NCBI RefSeq assembly: GCF_003627755.1
Contig: NZ_CP032695.1
Location: 1,550,001 to 1,614,000 of the forward strand
Direction: 5' to 3'
Length of the DNA stretch: 64,000 nt
Source of the DNA: Rhizobium jaguaris
Lineage (GTDB): Bacteria; Pseudomonadota; Alphaproteobacteria; Rhizobiales; Rhizobiaceae
The position numbers and the translations under genes were made by a program. The number at the start of each line of letters is the position of its first letter. Within the stretch, counting starts at the first letter, position 1. A model generated the notes under the pieces. It was not told the DNA's origin, made no database searches, and saw only the letters and a list, made by a program, of their open reading frames with translations. This document shows, in pieces, positions 34,916-42,533 of this stretch.

Positions 34916-36517
34916 ATGGATATGACCAAGCCTTTGAGGATCGGTGTTCTTGTCGGGCACAAGGATAGGTTCGAGAACTGGGAGCTAATGGTCTTCGACC
35001 GGATACTTGCCGATCCGCGCTTTGAGTTCGTTACCCTGCTCATCCATCCGCATCCTTTCGCCGATCGGATGGTCTCGTCGCTATTTGCGTTGGAGGCACG
35101 GCTGGAGGGCAAATTGCTCGCCCGGCAGCCTGCCTATACCCCAAAGCATTTCGATGCCCGCCATCAGCGCATCGATTATCTCGAAGCTATCAGCGGCCAC
35201 AATACCGCCGATGGCAGCGTCGCCTCCGCATTGCTCAAGCGCCTCGATCTCGATCTTGTCATGCGTACCACGCCCGAAGGCTTGCCGGACGATGCGACTC
35301 GGGCTTTGCCATTCGGGGAATGGGCCTTCAATTTCTCCGACCAGCAATCGGAGCATGCCGATTGGTTCAGCTATGCCGATGTCGTTGCCAGGGCACCGAC
35401 CACGGAGCTGACGCTTTATGCCAAGCGCGGCGGCGAAACGCAGGTTGCCCAGATCGCTTCTTCCTCGTTCAATATCAAGTTCAGTGCGGCGCGCAACGCC
35501 GCCTTCGTGCGGGAGCGCGGCGTGACGCTTCTGATGCGCGAACTCGGCCGTTTGGCCGATACGCGCCGGCTCGACGCAACATCAGTGGCACGCCTGCCGG
35601 CAATATCCGCTCCTTCATTCGGCGATCTCTTCCGTTATACCGGCGCATTGTCAGGTTATCTCTCAGCAAAAGCGTTTAAGGCATTGAAATCAAAACTGCG
35701 TTTCGGTTCATCCATCTGGACGCTCTATACCGGCCGTGGGCGGATCGATGATTTCGATCCTAGTCAGGCGATCGAAATCCCACCGACCAAGGGCGACATC
35801 AAGGCCGATCCATTTCTCTTCCAGCACGATGGCGAGTGCTATTTGTTTTACGAAGCCTATGCCGATGGCGACCGCAAGGCGCATATCGCAGTCGGCCGCT
35901 TCAACGGCGACAAGGTAGAGCGGCTCGGCGTGGCGCTCGATTGCCCGCACCATCTCTCCTATCCATTCGTTTTCCGCGACGGTGACGACATCTTCATGAT
36001 GCCAGAGACGCACCAATCGCATCGTCTCGAGGTCTGGCGCTGCACGGAATTCCCATTGAAATGGGAGCTTTATTCCACCGCCCTCGAGGGGCAATCAGCT
36101 GCCGACAGCATTCTGACGCGTCACGGCGACAAATGGTGGCTCTTCACCAATCTCTCGGATCATCACGCCTACGAAGATCACTGCAACGAGCTCTACGTCT
36201 TCGAGGTCGATGGTCCGGAGCTGAAGCGCCTCGTGCCGCACAAACGCAATCCCGTCGTCATCGGCAGCACCGTTGCCCGCAATGCCGGGCGCATCTTCGA
36301 GCGCGACGGCAAGATATACAGGCCGTCGCAGCGAAATTCCCATGGCCTCTACGGCTACGGGCTGAACATTATGGAAATCGAACAGCTTACGCTCGATGAT
36401 TATCGCGAACGCTGCATCCGCACGATTACGCCCGACTTCAAGACCGGACTTCTCGGCTGCCATCATTTCGATGCAGCGGGCGGGCGCTATATAATGGACG
36501 CGAGATTGAGCATTTAA
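34916..36517 (+). CDS. Two-domain protein: formyltransferase-like plus GINT1-type five-bladed propeller domain
   Basis: A 533-residue protein. The first 230 residues resemble the N-terminal fold of formyltransferases (RIGVLVGHKDRFENWELMVF ... DLVMRTTPEGLPDDA ... GEWAFNF), but the Asn-His-Asp catalytic set is not evident. The second half (about 260-533) looks like the GH43-like domain also found in plant GINT1 glucosaminyltransferases: IKADPFLFQHDGECYLFYEAY, YPFVFRDGDDIFMMPET, DKWWLFTNLSDH, YRPSQRN. Bacterial relatives often sit in polysaccharide loci. It begins 47 bp after the thioesterase gene and is the last gene of the operon. It may act on a sugar carrying the NRPS product; this is inference. 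Confidence 0.65.
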   Translation: MDMTKPLRIGVLVGHKDRFENWELMVFDRILADPRFEFVTLLIHPHPFADRMVSSLFALEARLEGKLLARQPAYTPKHFDARHQRIDYLEAISGHNTADGSVASALLKRLDLDLVMRTTPEGLPDDATRALPFGEWAFNFSDQQSEHADWFSYADVVARAPTTELTLYAKRGGETQVAQIASSSFNIKFSAARNAAFVRERGVTLLMRELGRLADTRRLDATSVARLPAISAPSFGDLFRYTGALSGYLSAKAFKALKSKLRFGSSIWTLYTGRGRIDDFDPSQAIEIPPTKGDIKADPFLFQHDGECYLFYEAYADGDRKAHIAVGRFNGDKVERLGVALDCPHHLSYPFVFRDGDDIFMMPETHQSHRLEVWRCTEFPLKWELYSTALEGQSAADSILTRHGDKWWLFTNLSDHHAYEDHCNELYVFEVDGPELKRLVPHKRNPVVIGSTVARNAGRIFERDGKIYRPSQRNSHGLYGYGLNIMEIEQLTLDDYRERCIRTITPDFKTGLLGCHHFDAAGGRYIMDARLSI

Positions 36518-36600
36518 AGCCTGTCGCGCAAAAGTGCGTTGCGGTTTTGCGATAACGACATACGCAAAATGAAGAACCTAGAGCGCAACGAGCGAAGCCG
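36514..36600. repeat. Rhizobial-type intergenic repeat overlapping the PPTase 3' end
   Basis: The stretch contains cgcaaaa (36527-36533), ttttgcg (36545-36551) and cgcaaaa (36563-36569), which can form two alternative hairpins with 11-nt loops. The surrounding phrase gttttgcgataacgacat is one I recall from a repeat found many times between genes in Rhizobiaceae. The repeat extends past the PPTase stop codon (36578), so it supplies the last residues of that protein. A genome-wide copy count would settle this. Confidence 0.5.
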
Positions 36601-37348
36601 AGAGGTTGCGATTTGCTTTAGACGGCCCATTGTCTTCGCTGCGGTAGCGCAAACCAACCGGATGCCCCTTTGTTAGAGCGACGACGGCGCCGGCGAACAT
36701 GACCGGTGTTTCGAGTTCCAGGATCCGCCAGTTCGAAGGCGCATCCGGATCGCCCTCCAGTCGCTCCAATCTCGGCTCGTTTGCCCAATCGAAGGTCACG
36801 TCGAAACTGTCGAGCGGCAGCGATAGCCCCGCGCCATGCGCCTTGACGAAAGCCTCCTTGCGCGTCCAGCACCGGTAGAAACCGTCGAGATAAGCCTCCG
36901 GCGGCAGTGCCTGCAGGGTCAAGTATTCCTTGCGAGAAAAGAAGCGGCCGGCGATGTCTTCCTTCAGGAGACGAATCTCCTCGACATCGATGCCAAGCTC
37001 GTAGCGATCAGAGATGGCAAGGGCTGCAAGATCGGCGCTGTGGCTGAGATTGAAACTGAAGGGAGTGCCGTCAAGAAGAGCGATAGATGGCTTGCCGTAG
37101 TCGTTATAGGTGAAAGCCAATAATTTCGGCGGCAGGCCTAAATAGCGCCCCAGGATGGACCGCAACCGCCCCCGTCCGACAATGAATCGCCGTCCGTCGC
37201 GCTCACGCACGAAACGCGCGGCTCTTGCCAGCTCCTCAGCGGATAGTAGCGCCGCGTAACCTTCGACCGAAGACGGCGGCGCATCCAAGCTCCAGGTCCA
37301 GACGTCGATAGCGTCGGGACCGATCATTTCGCAGCTAGCTTGTTGCAT
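36578..37348 (-). CDS. Sfp-type 4'-phosphopantetheinyl transferase
   Basis: A 256-residue enzyme that converts apo carrier proteins to the holo form by attaching phosphopantetheine from CoA. Signatures: FSFNLSHSADLAALAIS, the Mg-binding LGIDVEEIR, and CWTRKEAFVKAHGAGL. It should activate the four carrier domains encoded at 22352-34868, and its place right beside them supports that. The start is uncertain: ATG 37348 overlaps the aminotransferase stop; GTG 37363 and ATG 37327 are alternatives. The C-terminal residues (LSASLVAL) are encoded by the repeat at 36514-36600, so the natural end may have been altered. Confidence 0.9.
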   Translation of the reverse strand: MQQASCEMIGPDAIDVWTWSLDAPPSSVEGYAALLSAEELARAARFVRERDGRRFIVGRGRLRSILGRYLGLPPKLLAFTYNDYGKPSIALLDGTPFSFNLSHSADLAALAISDRYELGIDVEEIRLLKEDIAGRFFSRKEYLTLQALPPEAYLDGFYRCWTRKEAFVKAHGAGLSLPLDSFDVTFDWANEPRLERLEGDPDAPSNWRILELETPVMFAGAVVALTKGHPVGLRYRSEDNGPSKANRNLSASLVAL

Positions 37349-38519
37349 AGGAAAGCTTGCCACTGGCGGCCGGGCCTTGGCGAACCATACGCCGCGCCAG
37401 ATAGGCGACCAGTGCCGTCGGGTAGTTCTCGCCGAGGCTGATGCGGCAGGTACGCTTCAGGATATCCAGCGTCTGCGCGCACATGTCGGGCGTATATTCG
37501 ATCTTCCGATCTGTCCAATTGTAGGGGTTCATCGCCGGATGGCCGCTGCGCTGCTGCAGTACGGGTTGCCAATTCGTGTAGACATGGCGGCTGGAATCGT
37601 AAAGCCGATAGACGCCGCGCCTGTTCTCCTCGGCAAACTGCTTGGCATCATCGGGCGTTTCGAAGATGACATGCAGGCCGGCGGCATTGGCGACATCATT
37701 GTGCGGACCGACGCGCATCCTGTCGCTCTTCGACAGGATCTCAGTCATCATGTCGTAGCGCTTGCGCATGCGGGCGATCATCGGATCGAGCCGCTTCAGT
37801 TGGACGCGCAACATCGCTCCTTGGATCTGGCTTGCCTTGAAATTCACGCCAAGCATCGGCGGTTCATTGGCATTGTCGAGATAGCCGCGAAACAGCGAGC
37901 CGATGTCGTGATACATGCGCGCCCGGGCGAAGAGCTGCGGATCGTTGGTGACGACGGCACCGCCTTCGCCGATATTCATGTTCTTGAACTGGTTGAAGCT
38001 ATAGGCGCCGAGGTCGCCGATCGTGCCCGTGCGCTTATTCTTGTAGCTGAGGCCAACGGCCTGGCAGGCATCCTCGATGACGATCAAATTGTGCTCTCGG
38101 GCAATGCGCATGATGCTGTCCATGTCGCATACCATGTTCGACATGTGCACAGGGATGATCGCTTTCGTCTGCGGCGTGATCTTCCTGACGATATCGGCTG
38201 GGTCCATCGTCAAAGTGTGGTCGATGTCGACGAGAATCGGGACAGCGCCGGCCGCCAACGGTGCCGCGGCGGTGGCGATCCAGGTGTAGGCGGGTACCAG
38301 CACTTCGTCGCCGGGGCCGATGCCGGCTGCAACCAGCGCGGAAATCAGTGCCCCGGTGCCGCTGCTCATCGTCAGCGCATGCTGCACGCCGAACTTGGCG
38401 CAGAAATCGGCCTCGAACCGCAGTAGGGGACCGCCGGTATCATCGCCAAAGCGTGCCAATTTTCCTGAGGCAAACACCGGCGCAAGCGCCATCCATTCCC
38501 GCAATCCGACCTTAGCCAT
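37335..38519 (-). CDS. DegT/DnrJ/EryC1/StrS-family PLP aminotransferase
   Basis: A 394-residue sugar aminotransferase-type enzyme. PLP Lys lies in SFNQFKNMNIGEGG, the partner Asp in VIEDACQAVG, and the N-terminal SSGTGALISALVAAGIGPGDEVLVPAYTW is typical. Members aminate keto sugars linked to nucleotides, or make cyclic amino compounds. It could provide an amino sugar for the second EPS, or an amine that accepts the NRPS product. A ribosome site (gggag) lies 8 bases before ATG 38519. It overlaps the PPTase gene, so the two are probably co-transcribed. Confidence 0.87.
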   Translation of the reverse strand: MAKVGLREWMALAPVFASGKLARFGDDTGGPLLRFEADFCAKFGVQHALTMSSGTGALISALVAAGIGPGDEVLVPAYTWIATAAAPLAAGAVPILVDIDHTLTMDPADIVRKITPQTKAIIPVHMSNMVCDMDSIMRIAREHNLIVIEDACQAVGLSYKNKRTGTIGDLGAYSFNQFKNMNIGEGGAVVTNDPQLFARARMYHDIGSLFRGYLDNANEPPMLGVNFKASQIQGAMLRVQLKRLDPMIARMRKRYDMMTEILSKSDRMRVGPHNDVANAAGLHVIFETPDDAKQFAEENRRGVYRLYDSSRHVYTNWQPVLQQRSGHPAMNPYNWTDRKIEYTPDMCAQTLDILKRTCRISLGENYPTALVAYLARRMVRQGPAASGKLSYATS

Positions 38520-38859
38520 ATCTTTCGCTCCCGATGAAAATCAGCGGCTCTCGTCTTGGAGACTAGCGCCCGTTCACGCCGTTTTCAGCATGGCTTTCCG
38601 GCCAGAAAGGTTTGACGCGAAGCCAAACGACCTATCCAAAATCGGTAGCTGAGATACGCGTCTATGCCGATTGGACGATTATCCGCCAAGTCGAAATTCC
38701 GATAGAAAAACAAAGAATTGCGAGTGAATGTTATCACAGCGATTCGTAACCGCAGATCAGCCCAGGACAATACCCTGAGGCATGCCGATATCGCCATCGT
38801 TAGCAGCCCCGACGACAAGGCGTGACGAGGATCCGCTGCGCACCATTTCGGGAATATCG
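38520..38859 (-). promoter_or_regulatory. Gene-free stretch upstream of the aminotransferase-PPTase pair
   Basis: No credible gene. The one open frame (38585-38818, minus) has no family resemblance or ribosome site. The promoter of the aminotransferase-PPTase pair should lie here. A near-perfect 16-bp palindrome with ctttc / gaaag arms lies at 38594-38609. Confidence 0.35.
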
Positions 38860-39681
38860 CTAGCCGAGGCGGAAGTAGAAGCCGGCGCTTTCACTTGGTC
38901 CTAATTCCGGATGGGTATCAATAAGATGACACAGCGATGGGATCGCCCACCGGTCGATCTGCTTGTAACCGAGCTGCGTTACATCGCTTAGGAAAGTGGC
39001 CTCATCGCGCATCTGATAGGGCACATATGAGCCGCTTATTCGTTCCAACGTCACAACGGTGCCGCTCTTGTGGAACGCGACCTTGTTGAGGATCAGATGC
39101 AGAGGCAAGGCCGGCAGGCGCCGCAACAGGCTGGAGAGCGGCACGTCCAGATACTGCATCAGGCCGGAACCAAGAAAAAGCGGTATGCCGCCGGCATCCT
39201 CGATCCGGTCGACGAAGGTGAGGCCGGTCAAGCCTTCCTGCTGCGCCAAGCGCCGCCCGACGCGGGCAATCGAGGGAAGGTCGTAGACGATCCAGCGGAA
39301 GGATTCATCGAACTGCAGCAACGGCCGGAAAGCCCTGTATTTGGTCCCCATATGGCCGCCGGCATCGATCAGGCCGTCAACCTCCTGCATCAGGTTACGC
39401 ATCCAAAACATCACCGGATAGTCCCATGGCAAGACTTGGCACATCAGGGAGAAGCCGGCATTGGCGATTTCCTCGTGGTCGTAACCGGCCATTGGCATGG
39501 TCTTGGCGGCGGCGAAGGCGGCCTCATAGGAGCTGTAAGCTCCCGTGAACCGCCGCGGGAAGGGCGATAGATAGCGCAGGCGTCCGCCGGCGGCGCGCAG
39601 CGGCGACAAAGAGCGGCCAAGGCTGCGAACCGTGCCGCCGAGGATCGAGCGCGTGTTCTTTGACAAGGATGCGGTCGTCAT
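38860..39681 (-). CDS. Methyltransferase-like protein, TIGR04325 type
   Basis: A 273-residue protein resembling the TIGR04325 (LIC12133) putative methyltransferases found in polysaccharide loci. Features are the N-terminal GAYSSYEAAFAAAKTMPMAGYD, an SAM-site-like LIDAGGHMGTKYRAF, and IPLFLGSGLMQYLDVPL. The C-terminal part is beta-rich (VAFHKSGTVVTLERI). It probably methylates a sugar or a precursor of the second EPS. It lies 54 bp downstream of the flippase gene on the same strand. Confidence 0.65.
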   Translation of the reverse strand: MTTASLSKNTRSILGGTVRSLGRSLSPLRAAGGRLRYLSPFPRRFTGAYSSYEAAFAAAKTMPMAGYDHEEIANAGFSLMCQVLPWDYPVMFWMRNLMQEVDGLIDAGGHMGTKYRAFRPLLQFDESFRWIVYDLPSIARVGRRLAQQEGLTGLTFVDRIEDAGGIPLFLGSGLMQYLDVPLSSLLRRLPALPLHLILNKVAFHKSGTVVTLERISGSYVPYQMRDEATFLSDVTQLGYKQIDRWAIPSLCHLIDTHPELGPSESAGFYFRLG

Positions 39682-39735
39682 TGCGATTTCCTCAATCAGC
39701 CGCGAGCGGCCTTTCTTGTTCGAAACTTCCAGGAA

Positions 39736-41256
39736 CTATCGCCGACCGCCCGCAAAGATCGGGATCGGGATGCCGATCACTTTCTGAAGGATAGCAAGGG
39801 TGAGCACGTAGATCGTTCCACCGAACACGACCTGTATCGCGAGGGTCGAGAGGTGGCGCAAGGCAGACGCTTCTGCGAGATAGCCCAGCGAATAGACGGT
39901 TGCCGCCATTGCTGCGATGGCGACCGCGACATAGGCGCAGTCGCGTATCACCCGGCTCCATGCGAGACCGCCATAATTGCGCTGCAGATGCATCGAGACC
40001 GCAAAGGAGATTAGCGATGCCAGGCATTGACCCCAGGCCGCCGCCTCGACGCCGAAGGGAGCCAGTAGAACGATCAGGCCGACGGAGATAGCGCCGTTGA
40101 ACAGCAGTGCGGCAGGCATGCGCCTGATATTGCCGGACAGAGATAACAGCGGCTCGGTGACATAGCCAGGCGTCAGCAGCACCTGCTTCGCCGACAGGAT
40201 CGTCACGAGAATCGCTGCCGGCGCCCATTTGTCGCCGAGCACCACGTCGATCAAGCCCGATGAAATCAGCGACAGGCCGAGATAGATAGGCGCCGAGATC
40301 GCCATCAGGATGGTCATGAAGGTGGTCGCGGAGGTACCGACATCGCGGGACGTTTTGCCGTTGGCATCGATCTTGACAGCCACTCGGCGAAACAATGTCC
40401 AGGCGAGCATGCGCGCCGGCTCGCCAATGAGTTCGGAGAAGGCGGCAATGATCCGCTCGGCGACGCGGTAGTAACCGGCCTCGGCGAGGCCAAGAAAGCT
40501 GCCGATCGCAAGCGTGCCGGAATAAGAACGCAGGAAGATGATCAGCCGGTTTGCCAGAATATGACGCGAGAACTCGAGAATTTCGCGCGCGAACGGCAAG
40601 GTGAGGCGCAGCTTTGGATACCAGCCTGCAACGATGGCGGAGGCGAATACGCCGACAAGCAGTGTTGCAAGCCGTCCCGCCACGAGCGAGAAGATATTCC
40701 AACCGATCCACAGACCGAGCATGGTGACGCCCAGCCCAGTGACCTCTGATGCGATACGGATAGCCGCTTGCTTGCGCAAAAGCCCCCTTGCGACCAGCAG
40801 CCCATCATAGACGACCGAAAGCGACGAAGGCAGGAACCAAGAACTGAAGAGGCAGAGCAGCATGCCTTCCCAGGGCTGATGGAAGAAAAACCAGACGACC
40901 GCGGCAATGGAAAGGCCGACCATCGTCACCAGCATCCCGGAGATGATCGAGATCGTGCCGACTTGGTCGAGCTCGTCCCGTGTGCACTCCGTCTTCATGA
41001 TGAATTCGCCCCATCCGCCTTCGGCAACGACGACGAGCAGGATCACGACGGCGGAACTATAAGCGTAGAGGCCGAATTCCGCCGACTCCAATACGCGAGC
41101 GGCGACGAGGAAAACGACGAGTTGCACGACCTGGGACACGATCTTCGAACCCAAGGTCGAAGCGCCGTCGCCGATAACGGACGGCAAACGCAGGCGAAGC
41201 CAACGCGGCAGGTGGGAGCGGCGGGAAGAGGAAGGGGGAAGGGGGAAGCCGTCCAT
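39736..41256 (-). CDS. Wzx-type oligosaccharide flippase
   Basis: A 506-residue membrane protein of the MOP/Wzx superfamily, with about 12-14 helices. The N-terminal motif GSKIVSQVVQLVVFLVAARVLESAEFGLYAYS is typical. It moves the undecaprenyl-linked repeat unit across the inner membrane, which points to a Wzx/Wzy-dependent second EPS. ATG 41256 is chosen because the protein then begins directly before the first helix; a GTG at 41310 is possible. The lack of any other exporter near the NRPS genes leaves it as the only visible way out for a lipid-linked conjugate. Confidence 0.87.
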   Translation of the reverse strand: MDGFPLPPSSSRRSHLPRWLRLRLPSVIGDGASTLGSKIVSQVVQLVVFLVAARVLESAEFGLYAYSSAVVILLVVVAEGGWGEFIMKTECTRDELDQVGTISIISGMLVTMVGLSIAAVVWFFFHQPWEGMLLCLFSSWFLPSSLSVVYDGLLVARGLLRKQAAIRIASEVTGLGVTMLGLWIGWNIFSLVAGRLATLLVGVFASAIVAGWYPKLRLTLPFAREILEFSRHILANRLIIFLRSYSGTLAIGSFLGLAEAGYYRVAERIIAAFSELIGEPARMLAWTLFRRVAVKIDANGKTSRDVGTSATTFMTILMAISAPIYLGLSLISSGLIDVVLGDKWAPAAILVTILSAKQVLLTPGYVTEPLLSLSGNIRRMPAALLFNGAISVGLIVLLAPFGVEAAAWGQCLASLISFAVSMHLQRNYGGLAWSRVIRDCAYVAVAIAAMAATVYSLGYLAEASALRHLSTLAIQVVFGGTIYVLTLAILQKVIGIPIPIFAGGRR

Positions 41257-41544
41257 CAACGCACCGCCTGAGTCGAACGAAAGGACGTCAAAATCCCTGT
41301 GTCTTTCCACTGTTGACTCATCACTGCTCCGTAATATTGAATGGTTTTCCTTAAGAAAAACCAGTTATGCTGTAGATAACTCACGTATTGCTCCCATTCG
41401 AGACACAATCTTGCGCCATGGGGAACAATCAAAAAACGAAGTAAATTGGCGTCGAATGGCCTAACGTTGCGTAAGTTGCTGTTCAGGCCCACAACGATGG
41501 TTTTAACTGGTGCTCGCTCAACCGAGGGCTTTTCGTAAACAGTC
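41257..41544. promoter_or_regulatory. AT-rich stretch with two inverted repeats upstream of the flippase gene
   Basis: No credible gene. A 20-bp palindrome with one mismatch pair (ggttttcc...aaaaacc) lies at 41343-41362, directly followed by agttat-N7-ataact at 41363-41381. These two dyads side by side look like regulator-binding sites for the flippase operon on the minus strand. Confidence 0.4.
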
Positions 41545-41703
41545 ATGAGACAACAAGCAGAACAGGTCATGAAGGACGTCGATCCCGATCGCGCCACAAC
41601 CGGGCGGCGGCGCTTCCAGCGGCGGAAATTGGTACTTCGTTGGCTGCTGATATTGTTTTGTCTCGCTATCTGGGCCGCGGTCGCCATCTTCTTCATTTGG
41701 TGA
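41545..41703 (+). CDS. Small single-helix membrane protein
   Basis: A 52-residue frame on the plus strand. The first 32 residues are polar and basic (RATTGRRRFQRRK), then one clear membrane helix (LLILFCLAIWAAVAIFFIW) ends the protein. It ends 11 bp inside the convergent sugar-transferase gene. The ribosome site is weak; an in-frame ATG at 41569 is an alternative. No family is recognised. The basic stretch before a membrane helix is unlikely in random sequence, but the frame overlaps a longer, poorer frame on the other strand. Confidence 0.42.
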   Translation: MRQQAEQVMKDVDPDRATTGRRRFQRRKLVLRWLLILFCLAIWAAVAIFFIW

Positions 41704-42385
41704 GCCGTTCCTTTTCATTGCGAGCAAGCAGCACGACGCCGACCGTCTTCCAGAGAATGGCGATGTCCGTCCAGAATGAGCACGTGTGGTAGTAATCGAC
41801 ATCGAACTGCACGCGTTCCTCATAGGAGGTGTCGGCGCAGCGGTTGACCTGCCATAGGCCGGTGATGCCGGGCTGCAGCGCCACATAGCAGTGCAATTGC
41901 GATCCGTAGCGTTCAAGCTCGGCAGCCACGACCGGGCGCGGTCCGACCAGGCTCATCTCGCCGCGCAGCACGTTGAGGAGCTGCGGCAGTTCGTCGGCAC
42001 TGCTCATGCGCAGATATTTGCCGAGCCAGTGCACCCGCGGATCGTTCATCAGCTTGCGGGTGGCCAGCCATTCTCTCTTCCGCTCCGGCTCGCGCTCCAG
42101 CAATTCCGCGAGGCGCGCATCGGCATCGCGGCGCATGGAGCGGAATTTCAAGCACTGGAACGTGCGGCCCTCGCGGCCGATACGAGTGTGGCGGTAGATG
42201 ATGGGGCGGCCATCGACCAATAGCAGTGCGATGGCGATCACAAGAAGCGCGGGGGCCAGAAACAGCAGCCCCGTGACCGAAAGCAATATATCGACAGTAC
42301 GCTTGGTGCGGCTGCGCCTCGCTGTCCGTTTCAAATCGTGCAGCGATTGCTCATCATGAGCATAGCCATCAAAAGCCGACAGCAT
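41693..42385 (-). CDS. Second ExoY-like sugar transferase
   Basis: A 230-residue paralogue of the ExoY protein at 518-1198. It has one N-terminal helix (LLSVTGLLFLAPALLVIAIAL), KFRSM, ADELPQLLNVLRGEMSLVGPRP and PGITGLWQVNRCADTSYEERV. It should start the repeat unit of the second EPS on undecaprenyl phosphate. ATG 42385 is preferred because the length then equals ExoY and gagagg lies upstream; the frame is open to 42574 and would overlap the glycosyltransferase gene. Confidence 0.88.
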   Translation of the reverse strand: MLSAFDGYAHDEQSLHDLKRTARRSRTKRTVDILLSVTGLLFLAPALLVIAIALLLVDGRPIIYRHTRIGREGRTFQCLKFRSMRRDADARLAELLEREPERKREWLATRKLMNDPRVHWLGKYLRMSSADELPQLLNVLRGEMSLVGPRPVVAAELERYGSQLHCYVALQPGITGLWQVNRCADTSYEERVQFDVDYYHTCSFWTDIAILWKTVGVVLLARNEKERLTK

Positions 42386-42533
42386 TTTTGGGAACCTCTC
42401 GACATTCCGAACCATACCGCAAAGCTGCCAGTTGCCCTGAAACTTGACAATTGACCCTGCGGGTATTGCCCTAGTCCCATTGACGTAAGGCCGAGAATGC
42501 ACGGCTAGGTCAGCGGGTATTTCGTCTACTCGA

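Noticed and set aside
38585..38818. 77-codon minus-strand frame upstream of the aminotransferase gene
   Set aside because: No ribosome site, no recognisable domain. It is more likely promoter DNA.
41256..41696. 146-codon open frame on the minus strand between flippase and sugar transferase genes
   Set aside because: No family resemblance, unusual composition, no ribosome site, and it covers AT-rich DNA with clear dyads. The plus-strand membrane frame there is more convincing.
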